Below the pieces are notes generated by a model that saw nothing but the letters and a program-made list of their open reading frames with translations, ran no database searches and was not told the origin of the DNA. A stretch of 64,000 nucleotides of DNA from an uncultured Rikenellaceae bacterium (lineage in GTDB: Bacteria; Bacteroidota; Bacteroidia; Bacteroidales; Rikenellaceae). A program made the position numbers and the translations under genes. How positions within the stretch are numbered: position 1 is the stretch's first letter; every line of letters begins with the position of its first letter. The stretch is from the NCBI GenBank assembly GCA_947038405.1, contig CAMQVY010000011.1, positions 1-64,000 of the forward strand, given 5' to 3'. Positions 26,339 to 35,347 of this stretch are shown piece after piece.

Positions 26339-26390
26339 AAAACGAAGTTTCCAAAGAAGTTAGATTAAACTTCTTTGGAAACTTCGTTTT
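26339..26390. repeat. Dispersed palindrome, copy C (perfect 23-bp arms)
   Basis: AAAACGAAGTTTCCAAAGAA (arm continues GTT) is followed by a 6-base AGATTA loop and its exact complement ending in CTTCGTTTT. It is the best-formed member of the family, lying between the RluA start and the META-gene stop, both on the minus strand. Confidence 0.85.
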
Positions 26391-26477
26391 TGAACCATAT
26401 GTACTACATTTTATCAAACCACAAATACTTAAAAGACATAAGGGTTCTCAGTTTAATGTAGAGCTAAATTGTGCCGA

Positions 26478-26903
26478 TTATAGCGCAGTTCCAGCCTCAA
26501 ATATAGCAACTTGCTCTCCATTTGAGAATAGAGACATTAATTTACCATCAATATTAAATGCGTCAATAGTCGTAAGCATTGTAATGAATTTAGACTCCAT
26601 TGCTTGATCAGGACACATCATTCTTGTACCTGCAACCTTAGAGATAGTTAGTTTACCACCATTCTCAGCATAGCTACCCATCAATCTGTTGCAATCTCCT
26701 CTACCTGAAAGTTTACCTTCCTCGTGGAATTTTAGACTGTATCCATCGCTAGAGTCAAAACTTGCACCTTCGTACTGTACCATACTCCAATGTGTTCCAA
26801 GAAGTGGTTGTGCATCTTTGCTTTTGCTCTTTCTGCATGGACAACACGAAACTATCAATACACTTATACTAAGTGCTAATACTACTTTAAATAGATTTTT
26901 CAT
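26478..26903 (-). CDS. META-domain lipoprotein
   Basis: The 141-residue protein has a lipoprotein signal (SVLIVSCCPC, Cys 20) followed by a META domain: GTHWSMVQYEGASF, GDCNRLMGSYAENGGKLTIS, then the RMMCPDQAMESKFITML segment that is typical of META/HslJ-like proteins. HslJ proteins are envelope-stress or heat-induced lipoproteins of unknown biochemical role. A second META lipoprotein gene lies directly upstream (15 bases), a tandem paralogous pair. Confidence 0.88.
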   Translation of the reverse strand: MKNLFKVVLALSISVLIVSCCPCRKSKSKDAQPLLGTHWSMVQYEGASFDSSDGYSLKFHEEGKLSGRGDCNRLMGSYAENGGKLTISKVAGTRMMCPDQAMESKFITMLTTIDAFNIDGKLMSLFSNGEQVAIFEAGTAL

Positions 26904-26918
26904 AATTTCTACGTTTTA

Positions 26919-27362
26919 CTATTTTTTTGTTGGGACGAAAATTAATGATACATCTCCTTTTGAGTTGATCATAATCAATTTATCATCTTCTGCAGTAAAT
27001 GTTGCTACGTCATCAAGAGCTTTGATATAACTATCCTCAAAATTCAAGTTTGGACACATAGCCATAGTACGACCCTTAGTCTCTATCGCAATGATATCTT
27101 CGCTATCTGGAGTAACCTCCGTAGTAAATGTACCAAAATATTGGTTACAACCACCATTTCCAGCGAATGATGTAGAATCACTAAACATAATAGTAACTAC
27201 ACTCTCGGCACTTAAAGGTACTCCAACAACCTCTGTAACTACGCTGTCTAAAGTCCACTCAGTTGCAACTAGATTCTCTACATTTGCCTTCTTGCTATCT
27301 GCACAACTAACAATAGTTGCACTGACTGCCAATACCATAATAAATTTCGTAATGTTTTTCAT
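26919..27362 (-). CDS. META-domain lipoprotein (paralogue)
   Basis: The 147-residue protein has a lipoprotein signal with Cys at residue 20 (ATIVSCADSKK) and a META domain: TEWTLDSVVTEVVGVPLS, FAGNGGCNQYFGTFTTEV and RTMAMCPNLNFEDSYIKAL. Sequence and position show it is a paralogue of the gene that follows, from an old tandem duplication, as the two share only the domain pattern. It is first in the two-gene unit. Confidence 0.88.
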   Translation of the reverse strand: MKNITKFIMVLAVSATIVSCADSKKANVENLVATEWTLDSVVTEVVGVPLSAESVVTIMFSDSTSFAGNGGCNQYFGTFTTEVTPDSEDIIAIETKGRTMAMCPNLNFEDSYIKALDDVATFTAEDDKLIMINSKGDVSLIFVPTKK

Positions 27363-27454
27363 AAATATTTTATTTTTTTAATGTTGTTTTCTTTGATTAT
27401 TTACAAATCATGTGCCTAAAAGAGTTTAGGGCTAGATTTTATATAAAATGAATA

Positions 27455-27600
27455 AATAAAACGCAAATTTTCGCATAAATTTTGAGATCACTTCTCGTTA
27501 ACTTAGACTATCAGTCGAAAGTTTTAACCTTACAAAACTATACACGACACTAAATGTTGAGAACTTTAAACCAAAATTATTGCGAAAATTTACGTTTATT
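27455..27600. repeat. 146-bp element with long inverted ends
   Basis: The ends (27455-27484 and 27572-27600) are near-perfect inverted repeats of about 29 bases sharing AAATTTTCGCA. Inside are smaller stems: GACTATCAGTC, and AGTTTT with AAAACT enclosed by GTCG and CGAC. It lies between the floA stop and the META-pair start. It has no coding capacity; it could be a MITE-like insertion or a structured RNA. Confidence 0.5.
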
Positions 27601-27624
27601 AATTAATATCAAGTAGACCTAAGA

Positions 27625-28584
27625 CTATTTCTTAGCAATACCGTCTCTCATTGATGTATCTGCCTGAATATTTTGGATTTTATAATAATCCATAATACCA
27701 AGATTTCCACTTTTAAATGCCGCAGCAATAGCAGTTGGAATCTCTGCCTCTGCAAGAATTACCATAGCCTTAGCCTCTTGTGCTTTAGCTTTCATCTCTT
27801 GCTCCAGAGCAACAGCCATAGCTCGTCTCTCTTCGGCTTTCGCTTGTGCAATATTCTTATCTGCATTAGCTTGGTCAATCTGAAGTTCTGCTCCGATGTT
27901 TTTACCTACATTTATATCTGCAATGTCAATAGACAAGATCTCAAATGCTGTTCCTGCATCTAATCCCTTCTCAAGAACAACTCTCGATATAGACTCCGGG
28001 CTTCCAAGTACATCTCTATGAGACTCAGCAGAACCAATCGAAGATACAATACCCTCTCCAACACGAGCAAGAACAGTCTCTTCACCTGCACCTCCTACAA
28101 GTTGTTTGATATTTGCACGTACAGTAACCCTTGCTTTTGCAATTAACTGAATACCATCTTTTGCAACCGCCGCAACCGGTGGTGTATTAATAACCTTTGG
28201 ATTAACAGACATTTGTACTGCCTCCAATACATCTCTACCTGCCAAATCAATAGCTGTTGCCATCTTAAAATCTAACGTTATATTCGCTTTCTGCGCAGAT
28301 ACAAGGGCATTTACAACACTTGTTACACGACCACCTGCTAAATAATGCGCCTCCAACTCATTCGCGTTAATTTTAATTCCCGCCTTTGTTCCGATAATCA
28401 TTGCGGTTACGATAGTTGATGGTGGAACCTTTCTCCATCTCATCAATACTAATTGTAGTAAACTAATACGTACCCCTGATACTAATGCTGAGAACCACAA
28501 ACCAACTGGAATAAAATATAATACAATCCAGATAGTTACAATTGCAACGACAACAAATAGAGCATATAATCCTGTCTCTCCCAT
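27625..28584 (-). CDS. floA: Flotillin-like protein FloA
   Basis: The 319-residue protein has an N-terminal membrane region (about residues 5-45), an SPFH-like domain ([40 protein letters not shown]) and an Ala/Glu-rich tail ([20 protein letters not shown]), matching the FloA/YqfA family in length and sequence. FloA scaffolds membrane microdomains. It is the second gene of an nfeD-floA unit, the standard partnership, with a gap of 110 bases. Confidence 0.94.
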   Translation of the reverse strand: MGETGLYALFVVVAIVTIWIVLYFIPVGLWFSALVSGVRISLLQLVLMRWRKVPPSTIVTAMIIGTKAGIKINANELEAHYLAGGRVTSVVNALVSAQKANITLDFKMATAIDLAGRDVLEAVQMSVNPKVINTPPVAAVAKDGIQLIAKARVTVRANIKQLVGGAGEETVLARVGEGIVSSIGSAESHRDVLGSPESISRVVLEKGLDAGTAFEILSIDIADINVGKNIGAELQIDQANADKNIAQAKAEERRAMAVALEQEMKAKAQEAKAMVILAEAEIPTAIAAAFKSGNLGIMDYYKIQNIQADTSMRDGIAKK

Positions 28585-28694
28585 AATGTTTTGGTTTTAT
28601 TTAATTTATAATTATTTAATGAATATTACCTGCAATCACGCAAGGCTGCCCATATAGGCTATTTATCAAAATTCAGTTCGTCAAATACTACAAA

Positions 28695-29162
28695 CTAAAG
28701 TGCAAGTTTTTTTACTATAATTTGAGAGTTTTCAACCCTAACCACCTCCACTGCAACACCAGGATCAATAAGCGCATTCAAAGATTTACCTTCATAGCTT
28801 TTATTACCTATTTCAACTGTTCCAATTGGGTTCAACCTTGTTACTGTCATCGCTTTATCTCCAACTTTTATCTCAGATTCACATGGCAGCTTATCTATCG
28901 ACCCATCAATATTTTGATTTAATGCTAATCTATCCCACATTTTAGAACGTAATGCTAAGACTATCGAAACAACTGATATTAGCAATATTACTCCAACTAC
29001 AATAAATCCAACACTATTTCCAAACTCCGTAAATGCAATATACAAAGCCCCGCCAAAAGATGCAAAAGAGGCGATTCCAGCAACAGTTACCCCTGGAAGC
29101 AAAACAATCTCAACCAATAGAAGTATTAGGCCAATGACAATTAACGCAATAATTAACAACAT
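28695..29162 (-). CDS. NfeD family membrane protein
   Basis: The 155-residue protein has membrane helices at about 1-20, 24-45 and 52-70 and a C-terminal OB-fold (about 85-155; GDKAMTVTRLNPIGTVEIGN then KSYEGKSLNALIDPGVAVEV), the short NfeD form without a protease domain. It partners flotillin-like proteins, and floA is next on the same strand. Confidence 0.92.
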   Translation of the reverse strand: MLLIIALIVIGLILLLVEIVLLPGVTVAGIASFASFGGALYIAFTEFGNSVGFIVVGVILLISVVSIVLALRSKMWDRLALNQNIDGSIDKLPCESEIKVGDKAMTVTRLNPIGTVEIGNKSYEGKSLNALIDPGVAVEVVRVENSQIIVKKLAL

Positions 29163-29215
29163 AATAATTAAATTTTAGTTATTTTAATATCGCAATGTAC
29201 TCTTTTTTTATCGAA

Positions 29216-30739
29216 TTACAAATTAACTTCAGATATTACAACGTTCAAATCTGGCATTAAAACCTTAATCTTTTCTGACAACCTCGTTGCAGAAGCTTCG
29301 GAATCAAACAACCCAATTGTATATGATTCATTGATCCTAGATATATCTTTATTTACTGTATTATCTTTAATGAGTTTAACAACCTCTTCTGGTAGATCAC
29401 CACTAAAATCAACTCGAACTCTATAAGCAAATCCCTCTTTACCCATCTCAGCATCCATATCAACCTCATATTTTACCCCATCAATCCAGCCTATAACAAC
29501 AGGATTCCTGAAGCCTTTTGTCTTCAATAACTTAACTGATCCAATAGCCTCATCTATTGTTTTAAAACTACCAATGTAATAACTGTATCTTCCATCCCTG
29601 ATATATGATATAGGGTATGCTCCTCTAAATATAGATGGTGACTGTTTTACAGTGTAACTTCCAACAAGTAATTTATAGACTTCCCCCCTAACAGGTACAT
29701 TATACTCTGGGATAGGATTAGAGTAGTTGTATTTTGATGGTTTAGAGAACTCAATAGAGTCATAATCAATAAATATACGCTCTTTAATTTCTATCTTTTT
29801 AAGTTGTAGATTTAGCCCATTTAACTGTTTCATGGCTCTCGAAAGTGAATCTCTAGCGGCACCCAAACTGAATAACTTTGCGATATCAATTTCGTTTTCC
29901 AATAACATCTTCTTCTCTAAATAGTATGAACTCAAGAGATCTGAATTATACTTGCCGATTAATTCAGTCTTCTTTTGTGCCATTAACGACAACTTCGCAC
30001 CAAACTTCTCAATCTCTGGTATTTTATTTAGTTTGTCTAAAACTAAGTTATAATAGTAGCTCTTATTATCATACACGCTACTCCATATATCTGAAATAGT
30101 ATCATTTATTACATTATTTAATTTATGTAATGATCGGTATTTTTCGTATAAACTATCTGCTATTATTATATCCTCTTCAACCATATATCTATCCTCTATA
30201 TTAGCAATCGAGTTATAGTTAGTTGTATAAATATCAATGTATTTAGCTATCGAAAGCTCCTTAGCTTGAGCCTTCTTGAGTATTGAGTAATCACTAGCAG
30301 GTAGATTATTTGAAAAGATAGTATTACTAGTTAATACCCCTAAGTTACTTGACAGACTATCTATCTTAGGCGACAACACCGAAATACCTACGAGATTACC
30401 ACTATTCAGACTCTCTATTATAAACTCTTGTTCAATAGAGTTTATCTCCCCTGAAATTAAGCCTAGCTTACTCCTAATATCAAATAATGCCCCCTCAATT
30501 TGTAAAATTTGAGCTGAATATTTCTCTTTATTATCTACATCAGTTTTGAACTTATCTCTAATCTTTCCAACATTAATAGTTAATGAATCCTCTTGATGTT
30601 TTAAGCTAGACTCCTCCTTAATCAATGCCACATACTCTTTGTTGTCCTCAAGCCCAACAACACGAACAACCTGAGATACCGCAACCAAAGGTGCTGACAT
30701 TATTAAACCTAATATGATATATATATATAATAATTTCAT
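29216..30739 (-). CDS. Exported coiled-coil protein with SPOR-like repeats
   Basis: The 507-residue protein has a signal peptide (about residues 1-23, ending APLVAVSQ), a long helical, coiled-coil-rich middle (about 30-330), and a C-terminal part (about 350-507) with two segments resembling SPOR domains: YKLLVGSYTVKQSPSIFRGA with YYIGSFKTIDEAIGSVKLLK, and ESYTIGLFDSEASATRLSEK. SPOR domains bind denuded peptidoglycan at the septum. It is predicted to be periplasmic. It lies 11 bases after trkH in the same direction, so it is probably in its operon, although no functional link is obvious. Confidence 0.7.
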   Translation of the reverse strand: MKLLYIYIILGLIMSAPLVAVSQVVRVVGLEDNKEYVALIKEESSLKHQEDSLTINVGKIRDKFKTDVDNKEKYSAQILQIEGALFDIRSKLGLISGEINSIEQEFIIESLNSGNLVGISVLSPKIDSLSSNLGVLTSNTIFSNNLPASDYSILKKAQAKELSIAKYIDIYTTNYNSIANIEDRYMVEEDIIIADSLYEKYRSLHKLNNVINDTISDIWSSVYDNKSYYYNLVLDKLNKIPEIEKFGAKLSLMAQKKTELIGKYNSDLLSSYYLEKKMLLENEIDIAKLFSLGAARDSLSRAMKQLNGLNLQLKKIEIKERIFIDYDSIEFSKPSKYNYSNPIPEYNVPVRGEVYKLLVGSYTVKQSPSIFRGAYPISYIRDGRYSYYIGSFKTIDEAIGSVKLLKTKGFRNPVVIGWIDGVKYEVDMDAEMGKEGFAYRVRVDFSGDLPEEVVKLIKDNTVNKDISRINESYTIGLFDSEASATRLSEKIKVLMPDLNVVISEVNL

Positions 30740-30750
30740 TTAAATAAAGA

Positions 30751-32196
30751 TTATTTCCACCATTTAATCATAAACAACTGTACCAAAGCAAATATCTCCA
30801 AACGTCCAAGTAACATAAATAATGTACTGAAAATTTTGACAAATCCAGTTAATCCAGAGTAGTTATCCATAGACCCAACCTCTCCGAATCCAGGACCAAC
30901 ATTACCCATACATGCAACAATCATCGATGAGCTAGTAATTAAGTCCACACCAGTAGCACATACAACTATCGTTCCGATCATTAATATTGCAAGGTAAGTA
31001 AAAATATATAGTATTGCATAATTCACTACTGATGAATCTAACGTAACATTATTCATTTTTAGTCTAATCACCGCATTAGGATGTTGTTGTTGCAATATAT
31101 GAGCTTTAATCCCCTTAAGTGCCAACCATACCCTATCTGTTTTAATCGCCCCAGATGTTGAGCCTGCACACGCACCTTGCATAGAGAGCATTATTATTAC
31201 AATCATTGCAAAAGGTGTCCATTGAGTAGAATCTGCCGTTGCAAATCCTGTGGTAGTGAATACTGTGGTGACTTGAAATGATGCATACCTAAAGGCAGAA
31301 AAGAAGTCGGGATACACTCCTGCATGCCAAATACTCAATGCAACCAAGAGAGATGAAACAGCAATTAATGCAAAATAAAATCGACACACCTCTGAACGGA
31401 AAAAGTTATCTGCTTTCCCGACAATAGTAGCAAATATCAAACCAAAGTGAAGTCCAGATAAAATCATAAAGACTGTGATAATCCCCTCAATCCATATATT
31501 GTCATAGTAGGCAATACTCAAATTCTTCGTACTAAATCCACCTGTTGCAATCGTTGCAAAAGAGTGATTTACAGCATCAAACCACGTCATTCCAGCAAAC
31601 CATAAGAGTACTGTCTGAAGCGCTGTCATACCGAGATATACCACAATAAGTATCTGTATAATTTTCTGTGTTTTATACTTATAATTATCTTTGGCAAGGC
31701 TCGACATCTCAAGATTTGAGAGTTTTGTTTTTGTTGTTCCAACGGATGAGAATGCAATCAATGCAAAGATCACAACCCCAACACCACCAATCCAATGGGT
31801 TGAAGATCTCCAAAATAGAAGTCCCTTTGGAAGTGCCTCTACATCATTTAAAGCTGTTGACCCAGTTGTAGTGTACCCAGAGACAATCTCAAACCATGCT
31901 GTTGCGAAATCAAACTCACCTCCCCATAGTAGGTATGGAAACATACCTACAACACAACACACTAGCCATGAAACAATTACAATTGCATAACCCTCTTTAT
32001 TATTTATTGACTCTCTTTTACTAACAAAAATCATAGGAAATGCTCCTAATACTGCTGATAGTAGAGAGGACAACATGAGAGGATAGAAACCAGAGTCCAA
32101 TCCATTAAACAGAGAGACCAATGCAGATATTAACATGAATAATGTATTCAGTAATACTACGATTCCAACGTATCTTAAAACAACACCTAAATGCAT
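30751..32196 (-). CDS. trkH: TrkH-family potassium uptake protein
   Basis: The 481-residue protein has the TrkH/KtrB fold with repeated pore segments: IVSGYTTTGSTAL, FATIATGGFSTKNLS, TVFTTTGFATADSTQW and CMGNVGPGFGEVG, each with the selectivity-filter glycine in a TGxS/TGGF-like context. Also typical is MQGACAGSTSGAIKTDRVW. It mediates K+ entry across the inner membrane. The TrkA subunit is not in the window. It is the middle gene of a tight cluster: a sensor-like membrane protein 6 bases upstream and a SPOR-like protein 11 bases downstream. Confidence 0.95.
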   Translation of the reverse strand: MHLGVVLRYVGIVVLLNTLFMLISALVSLFNGLDSGFYPLMLSSLLSAVLGAFPMIFVSKRESINNKEGYAIVIVSWLVCCVVGMFPYLLWGGEFDFATAWFEIVSGYTTTGSTALNDVEALPKGLLFWRSSTHWIGGVGVVIFALIAFSSVGTTKTKLSNLEMSSLAKDNYKYKTQKIIQILIVVYLGMTALQTVLLWFAGMTWFDAVNHSFATIATGGFSTKNLSIAYYDNIWIEGIITVFMILSGLHFGLIFATIVGKADNFFRSEVCRFYFALIAVSSLLVALSIWHAGVYPDFFSAFRYASFQVTTVFTTTGFATADSTQWTPFAMIVIIMLSMQGACAGSTSGAIKTDRVWLALKGIKAHILQQQHPNAVIRLKMNNVTLDSSVVNYAILYIFTYLAILMIGTIVVCATGVDLITSSSMIVACMGNVGPGFGEVGSMDNYSGLTGFVKIFSTLFMLLGRLEIFALVQLFMIKWWK

Positions 32197-32202
32197 CTTC
32201 TT

Positions 32203-32970
32203 CTATTCGATTTTTTTATTCTTATACAACATGATAAGTCGCTCAACCCCATCTCTTAATGACTGAATCTCATCGTTACTCTCCACCTTTACATTGAATG
32301 GAATTTTATTAGAGATATAGTCACTTAAACCTTTATTTATTTTCAGAATTGGCTTAATGAAGTATATATCTACAAAGAATAAAAACATACCAATAATAAC
32401 TCCCAACACTGCAATAGTAATAATATTAGGTGTCGATGCCCTATATGCACTCTTCTCTAGTTGAATAGTCTGCATGGCTAAAGAGTTCTGTGACTCACTC
32501 ATATGTGCTTTTATAGACTCTGTGAAAATTGAGTATGAATCCTTATATGTTTTGACAAACCAAGCAACATTTTCCTCAATTGTTCCCGAACGATAACCTT
32601 CAACAACTTTCTCATAGACGATAGCCGCATTAAGAACAGGAGCTAACTCATCTGGGTTTTTAACAACTTTCGTCGCATTTGCTAGAGACTCATCAAATTT
32701 AGCCCTACTTTCACTAAACAGTGAGTCTTGATTCATGTCATCACTTAACATTATAATCTTTAGTAGCGCAGTATTCTGATCGTGTACTGCATCTAGCATT
32801 ATCTGCGTTGCTTGCATATTACGACTACTTGAATCAATTAAGCTTCGCGTCGATTTACTTAAACTTTCTAGTTCAAAAAGAGATACTGTTCCAGTAAAGA
32901 GCAGTGTTATCGCAATGCCAATAAACCCCGCCAATATCTTCTTCCTAAGTCCCATTTTCCTCAGTCCCAT
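32203..32970 (-). CDS. Sensor-like membrane protein: four-helix-bundle (4HB_MCP) plus HAMP, no output domain
   Basis: The 255-residue protein has a helix at about 12-30, a periplasmic helical bundle (about 35-180) typical of the 4HB_MCP ligand-binding domain, a second membrane helix (about 184-205) and a HAMP-like stretch (about 205-255; KINKGLSDYISNKIPF, SNDEIQSLRDGVERLIMLYK). It stops there, without kinase or methyl-accepting domain. The gene directly precedes trkH (6 bases), so it may tune K+ uptake (inference). The N-terminus is a small duplication, MGLRKMGLRKK, giving two possible starts five codons apart. Confidence 0.72.
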   Translation of the reverse strand: MGLRKMGLRKKILAGFIGIAITLLFTGTVSLFELESLSKSTRSLIDSSSRNMQATQIMLDAVHDQNTALLKIIMLSDDMNQDSLFSESRAKFDESLANATKVVKNPDELAPVLNAAIVYEKVVEGYRSGTIEENVAWFVKTYKDSYSIFTESIKAHMSESQNSLAMQTIQLEKSAYRASTPNIITIAVLGVIIGMFLFFVDIYFIKPILKINKGLSDYISNKIPFNVKVESNDEIQSLRDGVERLIMLYKNKKIE

Positions 32971-33052
32971 TGTTAAATTATTTTATTACTATAAATGCTT
33001 CTCTCAATCTAAAAAAGCACACAACAAATTAAGTCGGTAAAGTTATAATATA

Positions 33053-34363
33053 TTACTGAGCTATACAAATAAATGATGAACACATATCTCCATTATCACC
33101 AAGTGACTCAACTTTAACTTTAACCAATTTATTCACAAGCTCTTTATTAAATGGGATACTCACCTTAATGTAATTCTCTGTGTAACCAAACATCATCCCA
33201 TCTTTACGACCGCTCTCCATCAATGCAACTGCCTCTATTCCGATATGTTTAGATACGAATTCTTCGTGCAACTCAGCACAAAGTTCTGTTAACTTATGTA
33301 CTCTTTTTGCAGAATCTTGGGGCGAAACTTTACCTTCAAAATCTATTGCAGGCGTTCCAGGTCTCTCTGAGTATGGAAATACGTGCAGATAGGCTGGTTT
33401 TATTTTTTTTAAAAAGTTATATGTCTCATTAAATTCAACATCACTCTCTCCAGGAAAACCGACTATTACATCAATTCCAAAAAACACATTGGGAATACTC
33501 CCTCTAACAGCATTTATACGCTCTTCAAAACTCGCCGTAGTGTATCTACGTCTCATAAGTCCCAAAATTTTATCCGATCCGCTTTGAATTGGAATATGGA
33601 AATGAGGTTGAAATTTATCAGACTTTGAAGTAAATTCAATTATCTCATCTGTTAACAAGTTCGGCTCTATTGAGGATATCCTAAACCTCTCAATTCCCTC
33701 TACACTCTCTAGCCCTTTGAGTAAATCTATAAAATTTTCATTAGTAGTACGACCAAAATCGCCTGTATTGATCCCCGTAATAACAATCTCCTTCTGCCCA
33801 GTTTGCGCAATCTGATTCGCCTCTGCAACAAGTTCAGCTATGGATATATTGCGACTCGCACCTCTTGCATATGGTATTGTACAGTAGCTACATTTGTAGT
33901 TACACCCATCTTGAACCTTGAGAAATGCTCTGGTTCTATCTCCAGTAGAGAATGATGCAAAAAAATTTGTCAACTGATCGCTATCACAACTATATATTGC
34001 AGTTTCACCTTTTTGAGACAAACTAGTTATCTTCTCAAACAACTCACCTTTATTGTTGTTACCTATCACCAAGTCAACACCCTCTATATTTGCAATCTCC
34101 TGAGGCTTCAACTGCGCATAACAACCCGTCACTGCAATCAAAGCATTAGGACTCTGCTTTATTAGTTTTCGGATTAAATTACGACACTTTTTATCTGCGT
34201 TATCTGTTACAGAACAGCTATTTATGACACATATATCCGATATATCTCCTTTAGATGCTCGAATAAAGCCACCATTTTCAAACTGTCTTGCGATGGTAGA
34301 TGTTTCGGAAAAGTTTAATTTACACCCTAGTGTATGAAAACTTACTATTTTAGAATCTGACAT
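33053..34363 (-). CDS. mtaB: tRNA t6A37 methylthiotransferase MtaB
   Basis: The 436-residue protein adds a methylthio group to t6A37 of tRNA. It has the UPF0004 N-terminal domain with its cysteines (HTLGCKLNFSE, INSCSVTDNADKKC, AVTGCYAQLKP), the radical SAM motif CNYKCSYCTIPYARG, and a C-terminal TRAM-like region. The HTLGCKLNFSE opening separates MtaB from MiaB and RimO. Single gene with a CAAAnnTA-type (minus strand TAnnTTTG) box upstream. Confidence 0.94.
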   Translation of the reverse strand: MSDSKIVSFHTLGCKLNFSETSTIARQFENGGFIRASKGDISDICVINSCSVTDNADKKCRNLIRKLIKQSPNALIAVTGCYAQLKPQEIANIEGVDLVIGNNNKGELFEKITSLSQKGETAIYSCDSDQLTNFFASFSTGDRTRAFLKVQDGCNYKCSYCTIPYARGASRNISIAELVAEANQIAQTGQKEIVITGINTGDFGRTTNENFIDLLKGLESVEGIERFRISSIEPNLLTDEIIEFTSKSDKFQPHFHIPIQSGSDKILGLMRRRYTTASFEERINAVRGSIPNVFFGIDVIVGFPGESDVEFNETYNFLKKIKPAYLHVFPYSERPGTPAIDFEGKVSPQDSAKRVHKLTELCAELHEEFVSKHIGIEAVALMESGRKDGMMFGYTENYIKVSIPFNKELVNKLVKVKVESLGDNGDMCSSFICIAQ

Positions 34364-34385
34364 TATTTTCTTCTATTATTTGATA

Positions 34386-34393
34386 CAAAAATA
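34386..34393 (-). promoter_or_regulatory. Candidate -7 box for mtaB
   Basis: The minus strand reads TATTTTTG, 23 bases before the mtaB start. A TTTG is present 16 bases further upstream, somewhat closer than the usual 19-21. Confidence 0.4.
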
Positions 34394-34430
34394 CTATAAA
34401 TTCAGTTACCAAAAAAATAATATTCACTCC

Positions 34431-34460
34431 CTGCAACATCACAGTGCTACGTGATCGCAG
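34431..34460. promoter_or_regulatory. Imperfect palindrome upstream of the metal ABC permease
   Basis: CTGCAACATCAC and GTGATCGCAG are inverted arms (one bulge) around an 8-base centre. It lies between the divergent mtaB and metal-permease genes, so it could be an operator for a metal regulator; no known Zur/Fur/MntR box is matched. Confidence 0.3.
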
Positions 34461-34509
34461 AGAAGAGATATTATAGTTGTAAAAAACTTCTTTTTTGATT
34501 AAAAAATAT

Positions 34510-34517
34510 TAAATTTG
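34510..34517 (+). promoter_or_regulatory. -7-like box very close to the metal permease ATG
   Basis: TAAATTTG matches TAnnTTTG only 4 bases before the ATG at 34522. If used, transcription would begin at or next to the start codon, giving a leaderless or nearly leaderless mRNA. No proper -33 TTTG is found. Confidence 0.35.
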
Positions 34518-34521
34518 CAGA

Positions 34522-35346
34522 ATGGATTTTATTGGAGAAGTTTTTACTTATAAGTTCCTATCAAACGCGTTTTTAGCATCTATATTATCAGGGTTGATGT
34601 GCGGAGTTGTAGGAACATATATTGTGTGTCGGAGATTGGTATTCCTTAGTGGAGGCATCACCCATGCCTCATTTGGAGGTATTGGTATAGCCTATTACCT
34701 AGGTCTAAGTCCAATCATCGGGGCTATGGTATTTGCGCTCATATCATCCTTTGGAATAGAACTTGTCTCTGATAGGGGTAAAATCAGAGAGGACTCCGCA
34801 ATTGGAATAATATGGTCTGTTGGAATGTCTATCGGAATCATATTCGTATACATGACACCTGGATACGCTCCAAACTTAATGAGTTTTCTGTTTGGGAACA
34901 TACTTCTCGTAACACAACAAGATATAACAATGCTTGCAATATTTGCACTCTTCGTTATTGCAATATTTGCACTCATGTATAGACCTATAATATTCAGTGC
35001 CTTTGATCGTGAATTTGCTAAGAGTCAAGGTGCAAGTGTAAAGTTTGTATCGTACCTTATGGCAGCTATCGTTGCCCTGACAATCGTATTAACAATTCGA
35101 ATGGTGGGTATTGTTCTACTTATTTCACTACTCACACTCCCTGTTGTTATCGCAAATAGTTTATCAAAATCGTACATAAAAATTACGTGCTGGGCAGTAG
35201 TAATTGCAATCGTCGGAAATATACTAGGTCTATATTGTAGCTATACAGCAGATATTCCTGCAGCAGCGGCTACAATATTTATACTAACTCTTATGCTTAT
35301 TTGTGTAAAACTATTACCTTTGTACAACAAAAAGCGGAACAGATAA
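34522..35346 (+). CDS. Metal (zinc/manganese) ABC transporter permease
   Basis: The 274-residue protein has about eight membrane helices and belongs to the ABC-3/ZnuB family: SGLMCGVVGTYIVCRRLVFL, SGGITHASFGGIGIAYYLG, and TIRMVGIVLLISLLTLPVVI. The ATPase and the binding protein that should complete the transporter are not adjacent, which is unusual outside Bacteroidota. It is followed after one base by an LptF/G-type gene and then ribBA, forming a transcript. The metal cannot be read from sequence. Confidence 0.9.
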   Translation: MDFIGEVFTYKFLSNAFLASILSGLMCGVVGTYIVCRRLVFLSGGITHASFGGIGIAYYLGLSPIIGAMVFALISSFGIELVSDRGKIREDSAIGIIWSVGMSIGIIFVYMTPGYAPNLMSFLFGNILLVTQQDITMLAIFALFVIAIFALMYRPIIFSAFDREFAKSQGASVKFVSYLMAAIVALTIVLTIRMVGIVLLISLLTLPVVIANSLSKSYIKITCWAVVIAIVGNILGLYCSYTADIPAAAATIFILTLMLICVKLLPLYNKKRNR

Positions 35347-35347
35347 T

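Noticed and set aside
26391-26462. Possible pseudoknot (GAACC/GGTTC crossing CTACATT/AATGTAG) between RluA and META genes
   Set aside because: Stems are only 5 and 7 bp with long loops in AT-rich DNA; chance pairing cannot be excluded and no function fits.
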